The notes below the pieces were generated by a model. It searched no databases and was not told where the DNA came from. It worked only from the letters and a program-made list of their open reading frames with translations. A program made the position numbers and the translations under genes. A stretch of DNA of 64,000 bases from Petrosia ficiformis (Eukaryota; Porifera; Demospongiae; Haplosclerida; Petrosiidae). Of this stretch, positions 24,324 through 36,900 are shown piece by piece. The stretch lies in assembly GCA_947044365.1 (NCBI GenBank), contig OX345652.1, positions 3,530,374-3,594,373 of the forward strand. The letters are read 5' to 3'. The first letter of the stretch is position 1; each line of letters opens with the position of its first letter.

Positions 24324-27300
24324 TTAATTCATGTTCTGATATGGAATAAAGTCGTCCATCTTCATGTATTTAGAGCGTACATCCTCCTTTTGTATGAATT
24401 TCTGAACCTTCCTGGCCACACCCTTCATTGTGAGTTTTTCTAATACCTTAAAAACTTGTCTCCATGTTACATATGATGGTTCATAGTCTATCCAATAACG
24501 TAATATTTTTTCTAGTTTAGCATCATTTGAACTAAAGTTAGGATCATTTCTTACATTAGAACGAACATTTTCAGGAATACTTAGTTCTCTACTGAAATCT
24601 TCCCAGTGACTTGAATGTTCTTTCATCAAATCAAATACATCTGAAAGTTCTGGTGATTTTTTCAGTATGTCCCATTTATCATGTTCTAATAGAAAATAGA
24701 TACTTAATAACATAAAAACTTTCATATTATATAAATACTAGGGTTGGGAATCGGCTGAGATTCTGAAATCGATTATAACAAACTTCAAGTCGATTGATAA
24801 TCAATCAATTAAAATCAACGGAAGTAATTAGGCCAATTAAGTAAATTAATACAGGAAACTCCTCCCATTTGATGATCAAAAAGGCTTCCTATCACTTCCA
24901 TATTGTACATTACTTGCCGTCACATGCTTGAAAAGTATGTCTTCTGGAATAATTAGCATAATCGATATCACAGAATTATAATCGATAATCAGAAGAATTT
25001 TCAATATCGATTGATTAATCAATTAATCATCCCAGCCCTATAAATACATGTAAGCATTCCTATACGTGTGGCTGCATCACAAGGTTGATTATCAATATTT
25101 ATATTTGCATACTAGAGCCTTAAGTTTTATTTACGGTTTGTACAGCACATACTTGTACTGTAGTGAATAATTACAATATTACATCTTTTTCCAAATACAT
25201 TCACTGGAGCTAGCTGGACTTTGTCACAAAGCCTTGTTTGCTGGAACTGGATGAACATACCAATCATTGGGACACAAATGGAAAAAATCTTCAAATGTTT
25301 GTCTATGATCCAAGTAGACCTTGGCTATAGTTATATGTGACCTAGGAAAAGCTTTTTTGTTATTTAGAAATGGTGCACTCTGTGATGTTTCCAGTTTCAT
25401 GCAGTTCACTTTCTCGTAAAAGGATTAGGTGGAGCTACAAAAATATAATGTGTGATAATCACATACCTGGGTCTGGAGACTTCCTTTTTGAATCAGGTAC
25501 ATCTGATTGTTTGAATGGAACATTATGAATAAATGACATTGTTTGGGTTATCAAGTATTATTTATACACATGTATATAATTATACATAATTATAGATATA
25601 CATGTACATTCATAATTATAATACATGCCTATAATTATGAATGTACATGTATAATATATATTACCTTCAGGTTGCTTATTCTGGGAGCGCTTCCTTTCTT
25701 GTGGATTTGCTATAGAATAAATTTTATTACATTCAGATATAGTACATACATGTACATTGTACATGTATAAAATACATGTACAGTTGTACACATGTCCATG
25801 TATGTGATTGTACATGTATGACAATGTAATAGTACATGTAAGACACTAGAGTAAGCTTCAGAGTGACCATAGTGATTTAATGCATGTACATGTACAGTAT
25901 GTAACATCTACCATACACAATTAAAGCATACAATAATATATATTTTTTTAAAATAATGGTAATGCAAGACATTGAAATTACAACAGGACTTGACCATTTT
26001 ACATGTAGGGTAGGAACCACATTAAAGTTGAGGGGGGCTAACCCACACATGGCAGTGTAAACACTGTTATTTATACTCATGTACATGTACATGTACATGT
26101 TAGCACTGAACATTATTAATAAACAACGAAATAAAACAATCGTACATATATGCATACATTGTATATACTACATGTATATAGTCACACCACTTTCTCAGCT
26201 AGGATGTCTTCTAGAAAATCAGACAAGATATTAAGTTAAATGTTTGTTGGCAACAACACACAATGTAGTGGTGTGGGGACACTTTTCACTGTGAAAAATG
26301 TAGATTTTAACTCCCATGATGATGCAATTTGAGAGATATAAAGTATAATCTAGTTTGGGGTGGGTGTACATGTACATCATTTTATACGCATGTACATGTA
26401 CATTAATAATAAAATAACTAAGCATACCTTCACTAGATGAACTGTCTAAATGTGCAATAACGTTAATTTCTTCTTCTTCAATAATACCATCAATTGGTAC
26501 ACTATAACTGAGGTTTGAGGTAGCGTTATCATCAGCAAATATTGTTACCATACATTTAGGCACATCAGAATAGAGCAGTTCATCCGAAAGTTCTTGAGCA
26601 CTTAATAAATCAATGGCTATTTTTGAAACCTGTTCATCGTAGGAGAAATGAATAGTAGAATTATTACAATGGCCATAATTACAGACATACATGTATACAT
26701 GTATGTCTGTAATGCAGCTTTGTATTCTGAGATTTTTTTTTAATACTGGGACCAAAAAATGTTGTTTTTATGGCCCGTAGGGCCATCCCTATAATTGCTT
26801 TCCACGGGGTTTAATGTATATATATATATATATATATACTTGTGTCACTTGCGCGACTATGTGTTGTATACGTAGTTAAGGAAGTTGCGTCATTCCCGGG
26901 GGCTCGGTCAATTAATGGGCGTGGTGCGTAAAAGAACGCGCGTTTGAGCTACAGACCAGCCAGGAAGATTCAGAAAGGATGTAAAACTGCTAATAACTGT
27001 TGTATATAGCAGAGAAACAGTATAGATATTATGCAAGAATCTTTAACAAGTAAGTATGATAAGTTGTTGAGTTTCAGACACGAGGAAGTCATCATTTAGA
27101 ACCTTGAAGGAGTACCTCAGTCAGTTCATCAGACATCTGTGTATTTAGACTGCAATTAGGCTTACACTTACGTCTTCAGGCCCCAGGAGTACACAGAAAG
27201 GTAGAGACACTAGTGCCATCAGCAATGCTTAATACATAGTCATCACAAAGCAAATATAGGGATGTTTTTTCTCTATATACACTTGTTTTTTTCATTAGAG

Positions 27301-30300
27301 ATTAGTTCTTTATACTTGTACAATGTGTATGTATATGTATATTTATGTAGAGCTGAAAGTTCAAAGTTCACACTACATGTAGGTGTGGTCAAGCCATGCA
27401 GTTATTTGTAATTTCAAAGTAAATTGTATATACCAGATTTAGATCAATTTAACTAATATCATAGTAATACATTCATTAATACATTCTTCTCATACATGTA
27501 TACTGTTTATTCATTTAGTTGTCTTTTTTTCAGCTGCCCCTGTAATTATTACACCCCCGAGTGATGAATTACAGTTAGAAGGGAATGATGTCATGTTTGA
27601 ATGTCAAGCTATTGCTGAACCAATACATTCAGTCGAATGGATGTTTAAAAATCAATTATTAGACACTGAGAGTAACAACTAATCAATAGATTTCAGATTT
27701 TGCAATAAAATGCTAAGAGCCTAAGAAGTTAACTCTCCCAGACAAACCTTATCAACCCAAGTTGAAAGTAATAAGGAGATGTGTTCTGATTTTGAAATGA
27801 CACCATTAGAACATTTAATTGATTCTTAGGTCAGAGAGATGTACATGTACATGGTTAACCTAAAAATGTCCGTTTATTGACATTCCATACTGTAACAGTG
27901 TTTCTCCCAGGATAAGTATTAAGGATGGAGGAATGCATCAATGGTATATGACATTTGGTCAAAAATTTCAACCAGGATTGTAAAACAGTGTTTTTCAACA
28001 TAAAATTAAAAGGTGAAGCAAGACTAAAGGGTGGGGGAAGTGCCATAGTATGTACATGTATTACCTTTTGGAGGTAGGTGGACACTGTGTAAGATTAAAA
28101 ATTATATGTGCACGACTATATGTACATGTATATGTGTAGCTTACACTGCATGGAAAAGAATGTGGCTGCAATGTCCAATGTTTATATCGTATAACCGTCC
28201 CACGTTTAGGAAATCTTAGAGTAACTTTGGGATCTGAACATTTAGTAAATCTAAATGTAAATGCTGGACCTTCACGATGATTTGAATAGATATTCTTGAC
28301 AAACTTCAAAAAGGAAAAAAAATGAAAACAAAGTATTTTATAAATTGATATTTGCAATTCTTTACCTTTATGTGGACAGCTAAGTGTTTAACAGCAACAA
28401 ATATGAAGATCTGTCTGTTTCTTGACTCCCTTTCATAGAAAGTGAGTGCACGGTACCAAGGGTTGTTAGCTAATGATGACAATAAAATATAATTACATCG
28501 TAACACACACTATACAAAGAGTTGAATACTTTACCTTGGTTATGATTCTTTTCTTTTGCATCTACATTTGGACTCTCATTTATATCATCCTCTACAGGTA
28601 ATCTGTCACTTTCATTGTCAGCACCTGCACATACTTCCACAGGGACATCACTTGGCTGATTACTACTGCCCTGACCTTCTGATGGGCTGCTGCCCTGACC
28701 CTCTGATGAGCTACTTCCAGGCACTTCTGTAACGATACCTATAATTGAAAACTCTGACTGGCATAGGGCTGCGTAAGAATTCTTAAGAGGGAATTCTCCT
28801 CCTTTCTGTATGTTAAAGATGTACGGTGTTCCAGGCCCTGTTTGGTGAGCATTGATGAAATGGAGAAGCTTGGTCTGTGTTTCACTTTCAAGCAACAAAC
28901 AATGTTCAATCTCAATCTTCGCATCTTTCCGAAACTTTCTTTCAGCTGATATTGCATACAAAGCACTCACAAGCTCTGTACCTTCAGGTAGTGTAAATCT
29001 TCCACTAATGCGAGCTTTCACAGCAACTGAACATGTTTCAGTAGCTGATAAAGCTCCTTGTGGTACAAAAAATTGAAACCCACATTCCTTCCAGTCAAAG
29101 TATTGTTTCTTGTTTCCATGAACATAGAAGACAGTTTCATCCACTATGTAAGCACCATGTACTAAATCTAATACAGAAGACGGTTAATGGAAGAAAGAAT
29201 AAAAAACAAATTAATGTGTACATGATGTAAATATTGTTACTAGCGTACAATATACATGTAATAACCGTACTAAATTATATATGATGTAATGTGATGTAAT
29301 AAAAGGTAGATGACCATGTGTTTTCAGTTAGTGTATGATATAGTCTGTCGTTTATTTTATGTTGGAACTTTGTTAGAAGAGATTTGTTTTCTGCTGATAT
29401 TTGCTACAATGTTGGGATTTGCTACATGCATATAAAGTTTAAAATCATTTGAAGATTAGATTAGCTAAACATATGTCTACCTTCCATAGGTACACTGTAA
29501 TCAAACTGGACTTCTGCATCCATGAACTTTGGGAGTATTTCAGAATTGTTAACTACTTGCTTCTCTTCTGGCAATACCTGTATTTTGTACCAGTTACATG
29601 TATATACATGTACATGTAGTCAATATCAATTTTATTTTTACTGACCTCTTTACTATGATCTTTATCCTCTACATGCTGTAAATGTTCAATTCTCTTTTGC
29701 TTTAAATGAAGTTCAGCTTTTAGCTGTTCCAATTCAATAGTTTTCTTGTGAGACATTTCTTTGTATATTTGGAGTAGATTAGCTGTATTAGATATAATAT
29801 TATAATTACATGTACAAGTAATTTCCTCCTGGTTTATCAAAAAAGTATGTAGATAAGTTCAATCAAAACACTGTAAGACTATTACATCATTACATACATG
29901 AACATGCATAAGAGGATTTTGATTAATGAGCTCACTGTCTGTTAGTTCATCTTCGTCACTATTATATGACTCATCATAACATGAATCTAGAGATTGCTGT
30001 TCACTGGTATATTTACCTATAATTACATGTATATGGATATCGTAACAATTTGTATAATTTTATGCATGTACATGCAGTTCATCTATTTCCTGTGTAGATG
30101 GAAGGGTATGTAAATTGTGTTTCTGTCTGTGTATCACCACATTTTCTGGAATATTGGGTGCATTAGCAGACTTCAAGTTATAAAAAAACCTTTCAGTTGT
30201 AAAGTTTATGGATCTTATGGTTACCATTTCCTAACCTCTAGGTAATGCATGTAATTCGTAAAAACACACAACTGATCCCATTTCAAAGCTAATAAGGTAC

Positions 30301-31935
30301 ATGTACATGTACATGATTAACGAACTCACTGTCTGTTTGTTTTTCCCCTTTGTCACTAGTATCTGATGTGGATTGCTGTCCACTGGTATCCATGATACAT
30401 GTACCTATAATTACATGTGTGTATTGAAAGTGAAGATGTACATCATTAATGAACTCACTGTCTGTTTGTTTTCCCCCTTTGTCACTAGTGCATGTATCTG
30501 ATGTGAATTGCTGTTCACTGGTATCCATGATACATGTACCTATAATTACATGTGTGTATTGAAAGTGAAGATGTACATCATTAATGAACTCACTGTCTGT
30601 TTGTTTTCCCCCTTTGTCACTAGTGCATGTATCTGGTGTGGATTGCTGTTCACTAGTATCCATGATATGTGTATCTATAATTACATGTACAGTATTATTT
30701 TAAATCTACATGTATATTGTTCTACTACATGTAAAGATGTTAAAACACTTGCATGTATACATGTACTTACATACACATTTATAGTTTATACATGTAGATG
30801 TAGCTCATCAATCATAATTCTAATACATATACATGTATTATATACATGTATCGTATACAATATACAAGTTGTACATGTACAATCAAATCTGCTATTCTGA
30901 ACCCAGATGTTTACACAAAGTACCAAACATTTCTTCATTGAAGCATGTATGTTAGACCACTGGAAAATAGACACCTCTGTATTCAGAAATATGGACAGGA
31001 TTTACTATCTTAACAAACATTTGCATGCTATTTTTAGCTTTACAAAGTGATAAAATGAAAAGAAAAACAAAATTTATAGAGAAAAAGTATCCCTATGACT
31101 GCTTTGTGGTGTCCAGCATTCAGTAATCTCGGGTGACTTTATCAAGCCTGAAACACAACAGCCTATTATAGTTATTATTTTGATTACCTACTCTCCTTAC
31201 CTTTAACAAATCTTGTAGAACTTTAGGAATATATTTCAGGTAGAATAGATTGCTATTAGTTCCAGTCTCTACATAGTCTTGCAAGCCAGACTCCTCCCCT
31301 TTTTGAGACCAGACAGTGGTGAGGGAGTCTAGTCAATTGAGTTGACTTTTCTAAGGAATTTGGCCACAGGTGTTGGTATGAAAATTAGACCACATGTAAA
31401 CTGTGAATATCGTTACTACTCATTAGATGATGGCGAGTGAAAATGCATCAAGATTTTAAAAAACGATCATAAATTATGGGGAATGGAAAGACTTCCCAAA
31501 TCTGGTCTGTAGGCAAGAGTGCATCAATTCCTGTGAAAAGTCAGTTACTGCTTCTTTCTGCCTCATCTTCAAAATAACCCCAAATTCTTAGTAAAATCAT
31601 GTATCATTTGTTCATTAGCTATCTTAGTTTTTAACACAGATGTAGAATAAATAATAATGATATTCACAGTTTACATGTGGTCTAATTTTAATACCAACAC
31701 CTGCGGCCAAATTCCTTAGCTGGGACAGAAAAGTCAACTCGATTGACCAGACTCCATCCCCACTGTTCAATCTCAAAAAAGAGAAGAGTCAGGCTTGCGA
31801 GACTCGTTTCAGTTTTCTTTATTTCTTCCTGCTGTTGCAGCAGAGCTCGAACGCACATTCTATTACACGCCACGCCCATTAATTGACCTAGCCCCCAGGA
31901 ATGACGCACATACTTGCACAAGTGGACACAAGAAC

Positions 31936-31985
<50 letters not shown>

Positions 31986-33772
31986 GTTCGAACCCGTGGG
32001 AAAGCAATCATAGGGATGGCCCTACGGACCATAATAAGCATCAAAACTTGCAAGTACGAATTAAAATAGTACATGCGATTGATGAATAAGCTTTGAAGCA
32101 GAGCATAACCGAAGTACCTGTAGTTCTAGCAAACCTTAGCTTATTAAATATGCACACTTTACACATGTTTGACTATACATATTGTATTATATGTACAAGC
32201 AAATATAATCCATGTACATGTAATATAATACATGTTGTGATGTACACTGTACATGTACATAAATGTACCCATTAATGATGATAAATATAGCTTATTCTCT
32301 AGTTGTAGAATTTTCTCTTGTTTTGAATCAATTTCAGCTTTCAACTGTACCACTTCAACAGTTCTCTTATCATACATGTCCTTGTACATTTTGTCTATAA
32401 TAATGAAGAAGTATATATTATAAGGTAAATTCAAATCAAATTAGTGACAAAAGGCATCATATGACCACAATGAGAAGCCCACGAACACATAAACAACTAA
32501 CTTGCTAAATAAAAGTACATTAGATTATATGTACATGTATGTGAATATTCAAATTTCTATTCAGTATTTATAAAGTCCTGATCACTGTTTCACAAATATT
32601 GATTTAGGCACTACACAAAGTGGTTTAGAAAATAAACACTTTCTCAGTACAGTGCAACAAAAACAAAGCTAAACTTGATTGTATTTATATCTTACATGAA
32701 TAATCATCTCCTGTTTGTTCATCTCCTTCATCATGTGTGAATTTAACTTCAACGACATCTGTAGGTAAAAACATAGTTAATAATATATTGTATGATTCGA
32801 CCACATATATGAGTGTATGTATGATAGACATAGATGCAAGACACTCCCAACTTTGAGGACAGTTTCGTCTAAATAAACTAAAGTTTTATACTTGCATATA
32901 AAGCATGGGGAGGGCTAGTTTCGCGAGCCAGAACCATACCACAAGAAAGGGTCTGGTTGCACAGTTTATTCAAGGAAGCCATATAGTTACACATATGACA
33001 ACACAAATGCAATAACAGAAATCCGGTGGGTAATAATACAAATATGTCTTGGTTGTGTAGAAAAGTTTTGATTTCGAAGACTCGTAGTCCATATCCAAAG
33101 CTACTTTATCAATCACTGTTTCTTTTTAAATGTGACGTCACAGAATGGGTGTGTTTATTTAATAATGACCTTTCATGACATGCAATCTGATTGGGGCACA
33201 GCTTTTCATGTACCAGGAACAAACTGAGGTATAGCAACCATATTCATTCTCATGGTATGGATCTGGCTCATGAGACTAGAGGAGACCCTTTTAAACCAAA
33301 TCTCTCAGCACAGATGTGCTATAGTAGCTGGCTGTTGTTTGTCCACTACTAGTAACTATGTATGTGTGTAATGAGTTACTTATAGCCTACCTTTTATTTG
33401 TGACTTCAGTTCAGAAAGATCTTTTTCATTCCCAAAAAAGATATAATTACAAGGAATTTCTCTTCCACCTTGTGGAAGATCAAACGACGTTTGTTCACCG
33501 CCTGTAACTTCACAAAAAACAGTAGCTCCTTCTTTTGTCAAGAAAGTTGAAACTGGGCAAGAGATGTTTTTGGGGATGTGTCCAACAACTGATGAATTAT
33601 GTTTGATAGCTACAGCAAATTTGTCATATTTATTGTCTGGTTCTCTTGCACATGAATAAATTTCTCCTTTTTCTGGCCTCCATATTCCTTGTAAACATGA
33701 TATCCTCGAACACAAGACAGTTTTTTGTATGCCAACATTTGACATTTCTTTTGGCTTTTTGGCGGTAAACAA
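24324..33772 (-). CDS. HIRAN - coiled coil - ZU5 - UPA-like - Death protein, gene 3
   Basis: Sixteen exons (5' to 3'): 33772-33391, 32758-32696, 32394-32269, 30674-30594, 30539-30459, 30404-30330, 30016-29936, 29782-29646, 29577-29481, 29167-28535, 28469-28366, 28303-28145, 26629-26428, 25709-25665, 25502-25467 and 24685-24324; they sum to 888 codons. HIRAN (residues 1-127): CAREPDNKYDKFAVAIKHN, VVGHIPKNIS, LPQGGREIPC. Two coiled coils, about 150-185 and 300-340 (VVQLKAEIDSKQEKILQLEN; ELEQLKAELHLKQKRIEHL). ZU5 about 380-520 (FQFFVPQGALS, PEGTELVSALYAIS, KIEIEHC). A UPA-like region about 585-740 is a weaker call. KRSQ and SKRKS linkers, then Death 768-887 (WEDFSRELSIPENVR, LEKILRYWIDYEP). ZU5-UPA-Death order is that of UNC5 and PIDD. 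Between the coiled coils lie four homologous 75-81-bp exons, three in tandem. The donor of exon 3 is the least certain. It shares a promoter region with the TBC1D gene. Confidence 0.82.
24739..25040. mobile_element. hAT-like MITE
   Basis: The ends TAGGGTTGGGAATCG and TCATCCCAGCCCTA are inverted repeats. The flanks read ATAAATAC on the left and TAAATAC on the right, a 7-8-bp target duplication. The interior is rich in ATCGAT and AATCAAT palindromes. Located in the last intron of HIRAN gene 3, 50 bp from the Death exon. Confidence 0.75.
26766..27285. mobile_element. MITE family C, copy 2 (inverted)
   Basis: Reverse-orientation copy: starts ATGGCCCGTAGGGCCATCCC and ends TATAGGGATG then TTTTTTCTCTATA. 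It shares the block GGGGGCTCGGTCAATTAATG. A (TA)n run sits at 26815-26838. Confidence 0.7.
27534..27682 (+). pseudogene. orphan Ig-like domain half-exon
   Basis: On the plus strand, antisense to HIRAN gene 3 and inside its intron, a good acceptor (TCTTTTTTTCAG) precedes a phase-1 open segment encoding APVIITPPSDELQLEGNDVM then FECQAIAEPIHSVEWMF. These are the A-C strands of an I-set Ig domain with the first Cys and the core Trp. It stops at TAA 27680-27682, or could splice at GTAACA (27672), also in phase 1. No second half (the YxC strand) is seen. It is probably a relic or captured exon of a receptor gene. Confidence 0.55.
27896..28087. mobile_element. hAT-type MITE family D (CAGTGT ends), copy 1
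   Basis: Ends CAGTGTTTCTCCCAGG and, inverted, CACAGTGTCCACC. It shares TTGGTCAAA, CTAAAGGGTGGGGGAAGTGC and GAATGCATCAATGGTA with the reverse-orientation copy at 60249-60422. It lies 58 bp from a UPA-region exon of HIRAN gene 3. Confidence 0.65.
30290..30680. repeat. tandem triplication of a 75-81-bp exon with its splice sites
   Basis: Three consecutive units of roughly 125-135 bp each contain an exon (30330-30404, 30459-30539, 30594-30674; minus strand), its ATTATAG acceptor and a GTGAGT donor. All are phase 1 at both ends, so any number can be included without frameshift. The encoded peptides share MDTSEQQ, SDTCTSDKGGKQTD. Exon 29936-30016 and the 51-bp exon 6781-6831 of gene 1 are more distant relatives. 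Confidence 0.9.
31076..32034. mobile_element. MITE family C, copy 3, carrying a nested element
   Basis: The ends match copy 1 (AGTATCCCTATGACTGCTTT; GGGAAAGCAATCATAGGG). The element is longer because 31278-31802 is a foreign insertion and because of a (TA)n run at 31938-31980. Confidence 0.75.
31278..31802. mobile_element. foldback transposon with about 140-bp terminal inverted repeats
   Basis: The left end CTTGCAAGCCAGACTC continues to ACATGTAAACTGTGAATAT and is mirrored by ATATTCACAGTTTACATGTG through GAGTCAGGCTTGCGAG at the right. It is inserted in MITE C copy 3. The inner unique part is about 240 bp and non-coding. Confidence 0.8.
32917..33280. mobile_element. MITE family E, copy 1
   Basis: Inverted ends TTTCGCGAGCCAGAACCATA and TATGGATCTGGCTCATGAGA (diverged). 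It shares AAATATGTCTTGGTTGTGTA, TGTGACGTCAC and GACATGCAATCTGATTGGGG with 57483-57770. Located in the first intron of HIRAN gene 3. Confidence 0.7.
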
Positions 33773-33953
33773 AACTAGTCACTTTACCGCCTATAAAACT
33801 ATCTTGTGCGCATGTTCATGTTGTGACGTCTCCTAGACCCGGACCCGCCCTAGGCCTAATTAATTATTAATTACGAACGAATTCATTCCGGTTCCTAGTC
33901 TGATTATACAAGAATGAGACTTCTTTTATAGTAGGAGGAGTGAATAGTGAATA
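33773..33953. promoter_or_regulatory. bidirectional promoter region
   Basis: Only 181 bp separate the ATG of HIRAN gene 3 (minus) from the ATG of the TBC1D gene (plus). The segment is GC-richer than its surroundings (CCCGGACCCGCCCTAGG) and contains a TATA-like CTATAAAAC (33791-33799) and a CRE-like TGACGTC (33824-33830). Start sites cannot be placed from sequence alone. Confidence 0.6.
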
Positions 33954-36900
33954 ATGGAGACCCAAGTGTCAGTAAGTCAGAGTCTCTTCCAGGTATATTA
34001 TCTGGGATCTACAGAGGTTGACAGACGTTGTAGTGCAGCTGTGTTGCCATGGATAATAGAGGAGATGAAACTCAAGCTGGACACAGCACAAGACATGAAA
34101 CTTGTCTGGATCACACTGGGTGAGCTAGGAAGATACTGGTGTCACAACCTGTGTGTGTATGTATGTGTTTGTGTGAGAGGTAGCAGTTTACACAATATGT
34201 ATTCACATCTCATGAACATTATTTGATGCAAAAAGTGTTTAAATGCAAGAGAGATTTGCAGTAGCTGGTGTGTGATTTGTACAATTATGTTTACATTATG
34301 GGATCTTTTGTTTCTTAGTAAATATAAACATGTGGAATAGCACCTAAATACACATGTATACACACTGTTGTTGTCACTGTATATACATTCAGAAATGGAT
34401 ATACATATATTTACAGATGTACAGAATGTCGTGGGTTCAAATCCCACCTGAGGCAACTCTCATTTTTCATTTTTCCATTGCCTCAGGTGTCTTTCTTTAT
34501 TTATTTCTATTAATACTATAATATGTATTGTACATAGTGTTCTGTCAAGACTATGTATACAGTGTTCTGCCTAGACTATGTAGAATCTAGCTTGCATTAG
34601 TCCTGTTACTCAGCACATGCATGTACTTAATCCTGTCTCAGTAGCCTACATTGTATATATGCATGTACATGTGTATGTGTTATCTGAGAGGTAGTTAGTC
34701 CCGACCAGTGTGGACTACACACTGTGAATTTTACAAATCCAGTTTAGCATCAACATATACATGTACATGTATTTCATAATTACAATGTAAACGTATATGT
34801 AACCTTTTATACTTTCATTTGTTATCCAGGCAACCTAGTAAGTGTACTTATATACAAAATGATAAGTAGTGAGCTTTTTGAAGCAAAGGCATTAGTTGGT
34901 AAACGTGTATATAGTGTATAACAAAATCAACACACTATAGATTAATCATGTTTGAAATATTTACAATGCCATATAAGGAATTAACACCTTATACATGTAC
35001 ATGTATGCAGTAGTGTGTGTACATGTACATGTATGTCAGTGTGTGTACATGTATGTGTAACTGTGTTAGTATGCAAGTGTGTGACTCACAGTGACTCTGT
35101 GTATAAGTGAGTATGTGTGTGATTTGTTAACACATACTTAAATTGTATCATTACAAAATTATATCATATCATTAAAGGACCTGTGAACATAGCTTATGTT
35201 GCTGATAGTGGTAAAGAACTACAGAGACATTCTTATGAAGATATATTACGTTGTACTACTGGTTTGGATAATGTGTCATTTGCTTATATTACACATGATA
35301 GCAAGGATAATAAAACATCTTGTCATGTATTTCAATCTCTGGATTTGGATGAAGTGAGTGTGTATGTACATGTACATGTATATACATGTAATGCAAATAC
35401 ATGTACTGTACTGTACATGTATCTGCTCTGTTAGTGCAATGTACAGTACTATCATTAACAAATCATATCTAAACAGTAAACAGTACACTCTGCTGACAGA
35501 TTGGTATGGTAATACACGTGTATAACTACATGTATATAGTGCATGTACATGTACCTGCTCAGTACATGTGCTATCATTAACAAATCATATCATACATGTA
35601 CTACTGACAGGAGGTCTTGGTATTACATGTACAATATACATGTACTATCATTAACAATATCAAAGCAGTATAGACTACTGACAGGTGGGTATGAAATATA
35701 ACTACATGTGTATAATACATGTACATGTACCTGCTCAGTAGTACAATGTACTATCATTAGTCATACTACTGACAGGTGGTTATGAGAATAGTACTGTATA
35801 ATCTTGAATTAACCTTATGTTATTAAACTATACACTATATTACATATAAAGTCATCACATCATAATTTTGAGGACATAGTATACATGTATGTCAATAAAA
35901 GGTCACCATACAGTATAGTAATTACTCAATAGTTTTGTTTCCACACTACAGTAGTTCAACAGTAGTTTTGACAGTAACTGCATGGTCAATTGAACACCAC
36001 GATAGACAGACAGTAATCCTATACTGACAGTAGAACTACACATGTAAGGTAATTACTGTACTGTATGGTGATATTTTTTGGGCCTATACTATAGTAGTAC
36101 TACATACACATGTACAGTGTGTTCCTATGCAGAATGATAATCTCTGTACTATCTATAGATATTGATTAAGTGAATTATGAAACTTGTCTTGTTGTAAAGC
36201 CACATGTGGACCAGTTCTGGTATTGCAGATGTGTAACACGCTACAGTATACATGTACATGTATATACATGTACATATTGATGTACTGTACTGTACTACAT
36301 GTACATTGTATACAATAGTACTGATTTGTTATGATTCAATTTTTGTATTATCTACTACTTTATTTGTATGTACAATTGTATTTCTGTATTTATGTACATG
36401 TATATACATGTACATGTATACATTTATATGTGTACATGTACATGTACATGCATGTTGCATGTACATGTGTTTGTTGTACATGTACATGTGTGTAATGTGT
36501 ATCTATACAAACCACTGAAATGAAGGATGTGTTACTCAAGACGTACTCATTAATGTTATCTCACAGCTCTATATTTGCTGTGTTCTGCCCACACTGGTCG
36601 GCACTGGTCGGGAATAACCACCTCTCAGATGAATTAACCACCTCTTAGATAAATTAACCACCTCTTTAATAAATTAACTACATCTCAGATAATACATACA
36701 TGTATATAGGCTATTGAGACAGTATTAAGTATATACTGGATAAACAGCACTAAATGCATGTAGAATCCAACCACCACTCTAAATATCCTGGGCAGAACAC
36801 TGTATTTGTATATTCAAACTATATGTACATGTACAATGTACATGTATATACAAAGAGAAATCTTCAGTATGCGTGTGTACATGTACATGTGTACAGTTAC

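Noticed and set aside
25224..25409. 61-codon minus-strand open frame (LDHRQTFEDFFHLCPNDWYV)
   Set aside because: It could be an exon or transposase remnant, but the 3-exon path 25502-25467 to 24685 keeps frame without it and no family is recognised.
28739..28966. Second minus-strand open frame within the ZU5 exon
   Set aside because: Shadow frame of the ZU5 coding exon with no domain.
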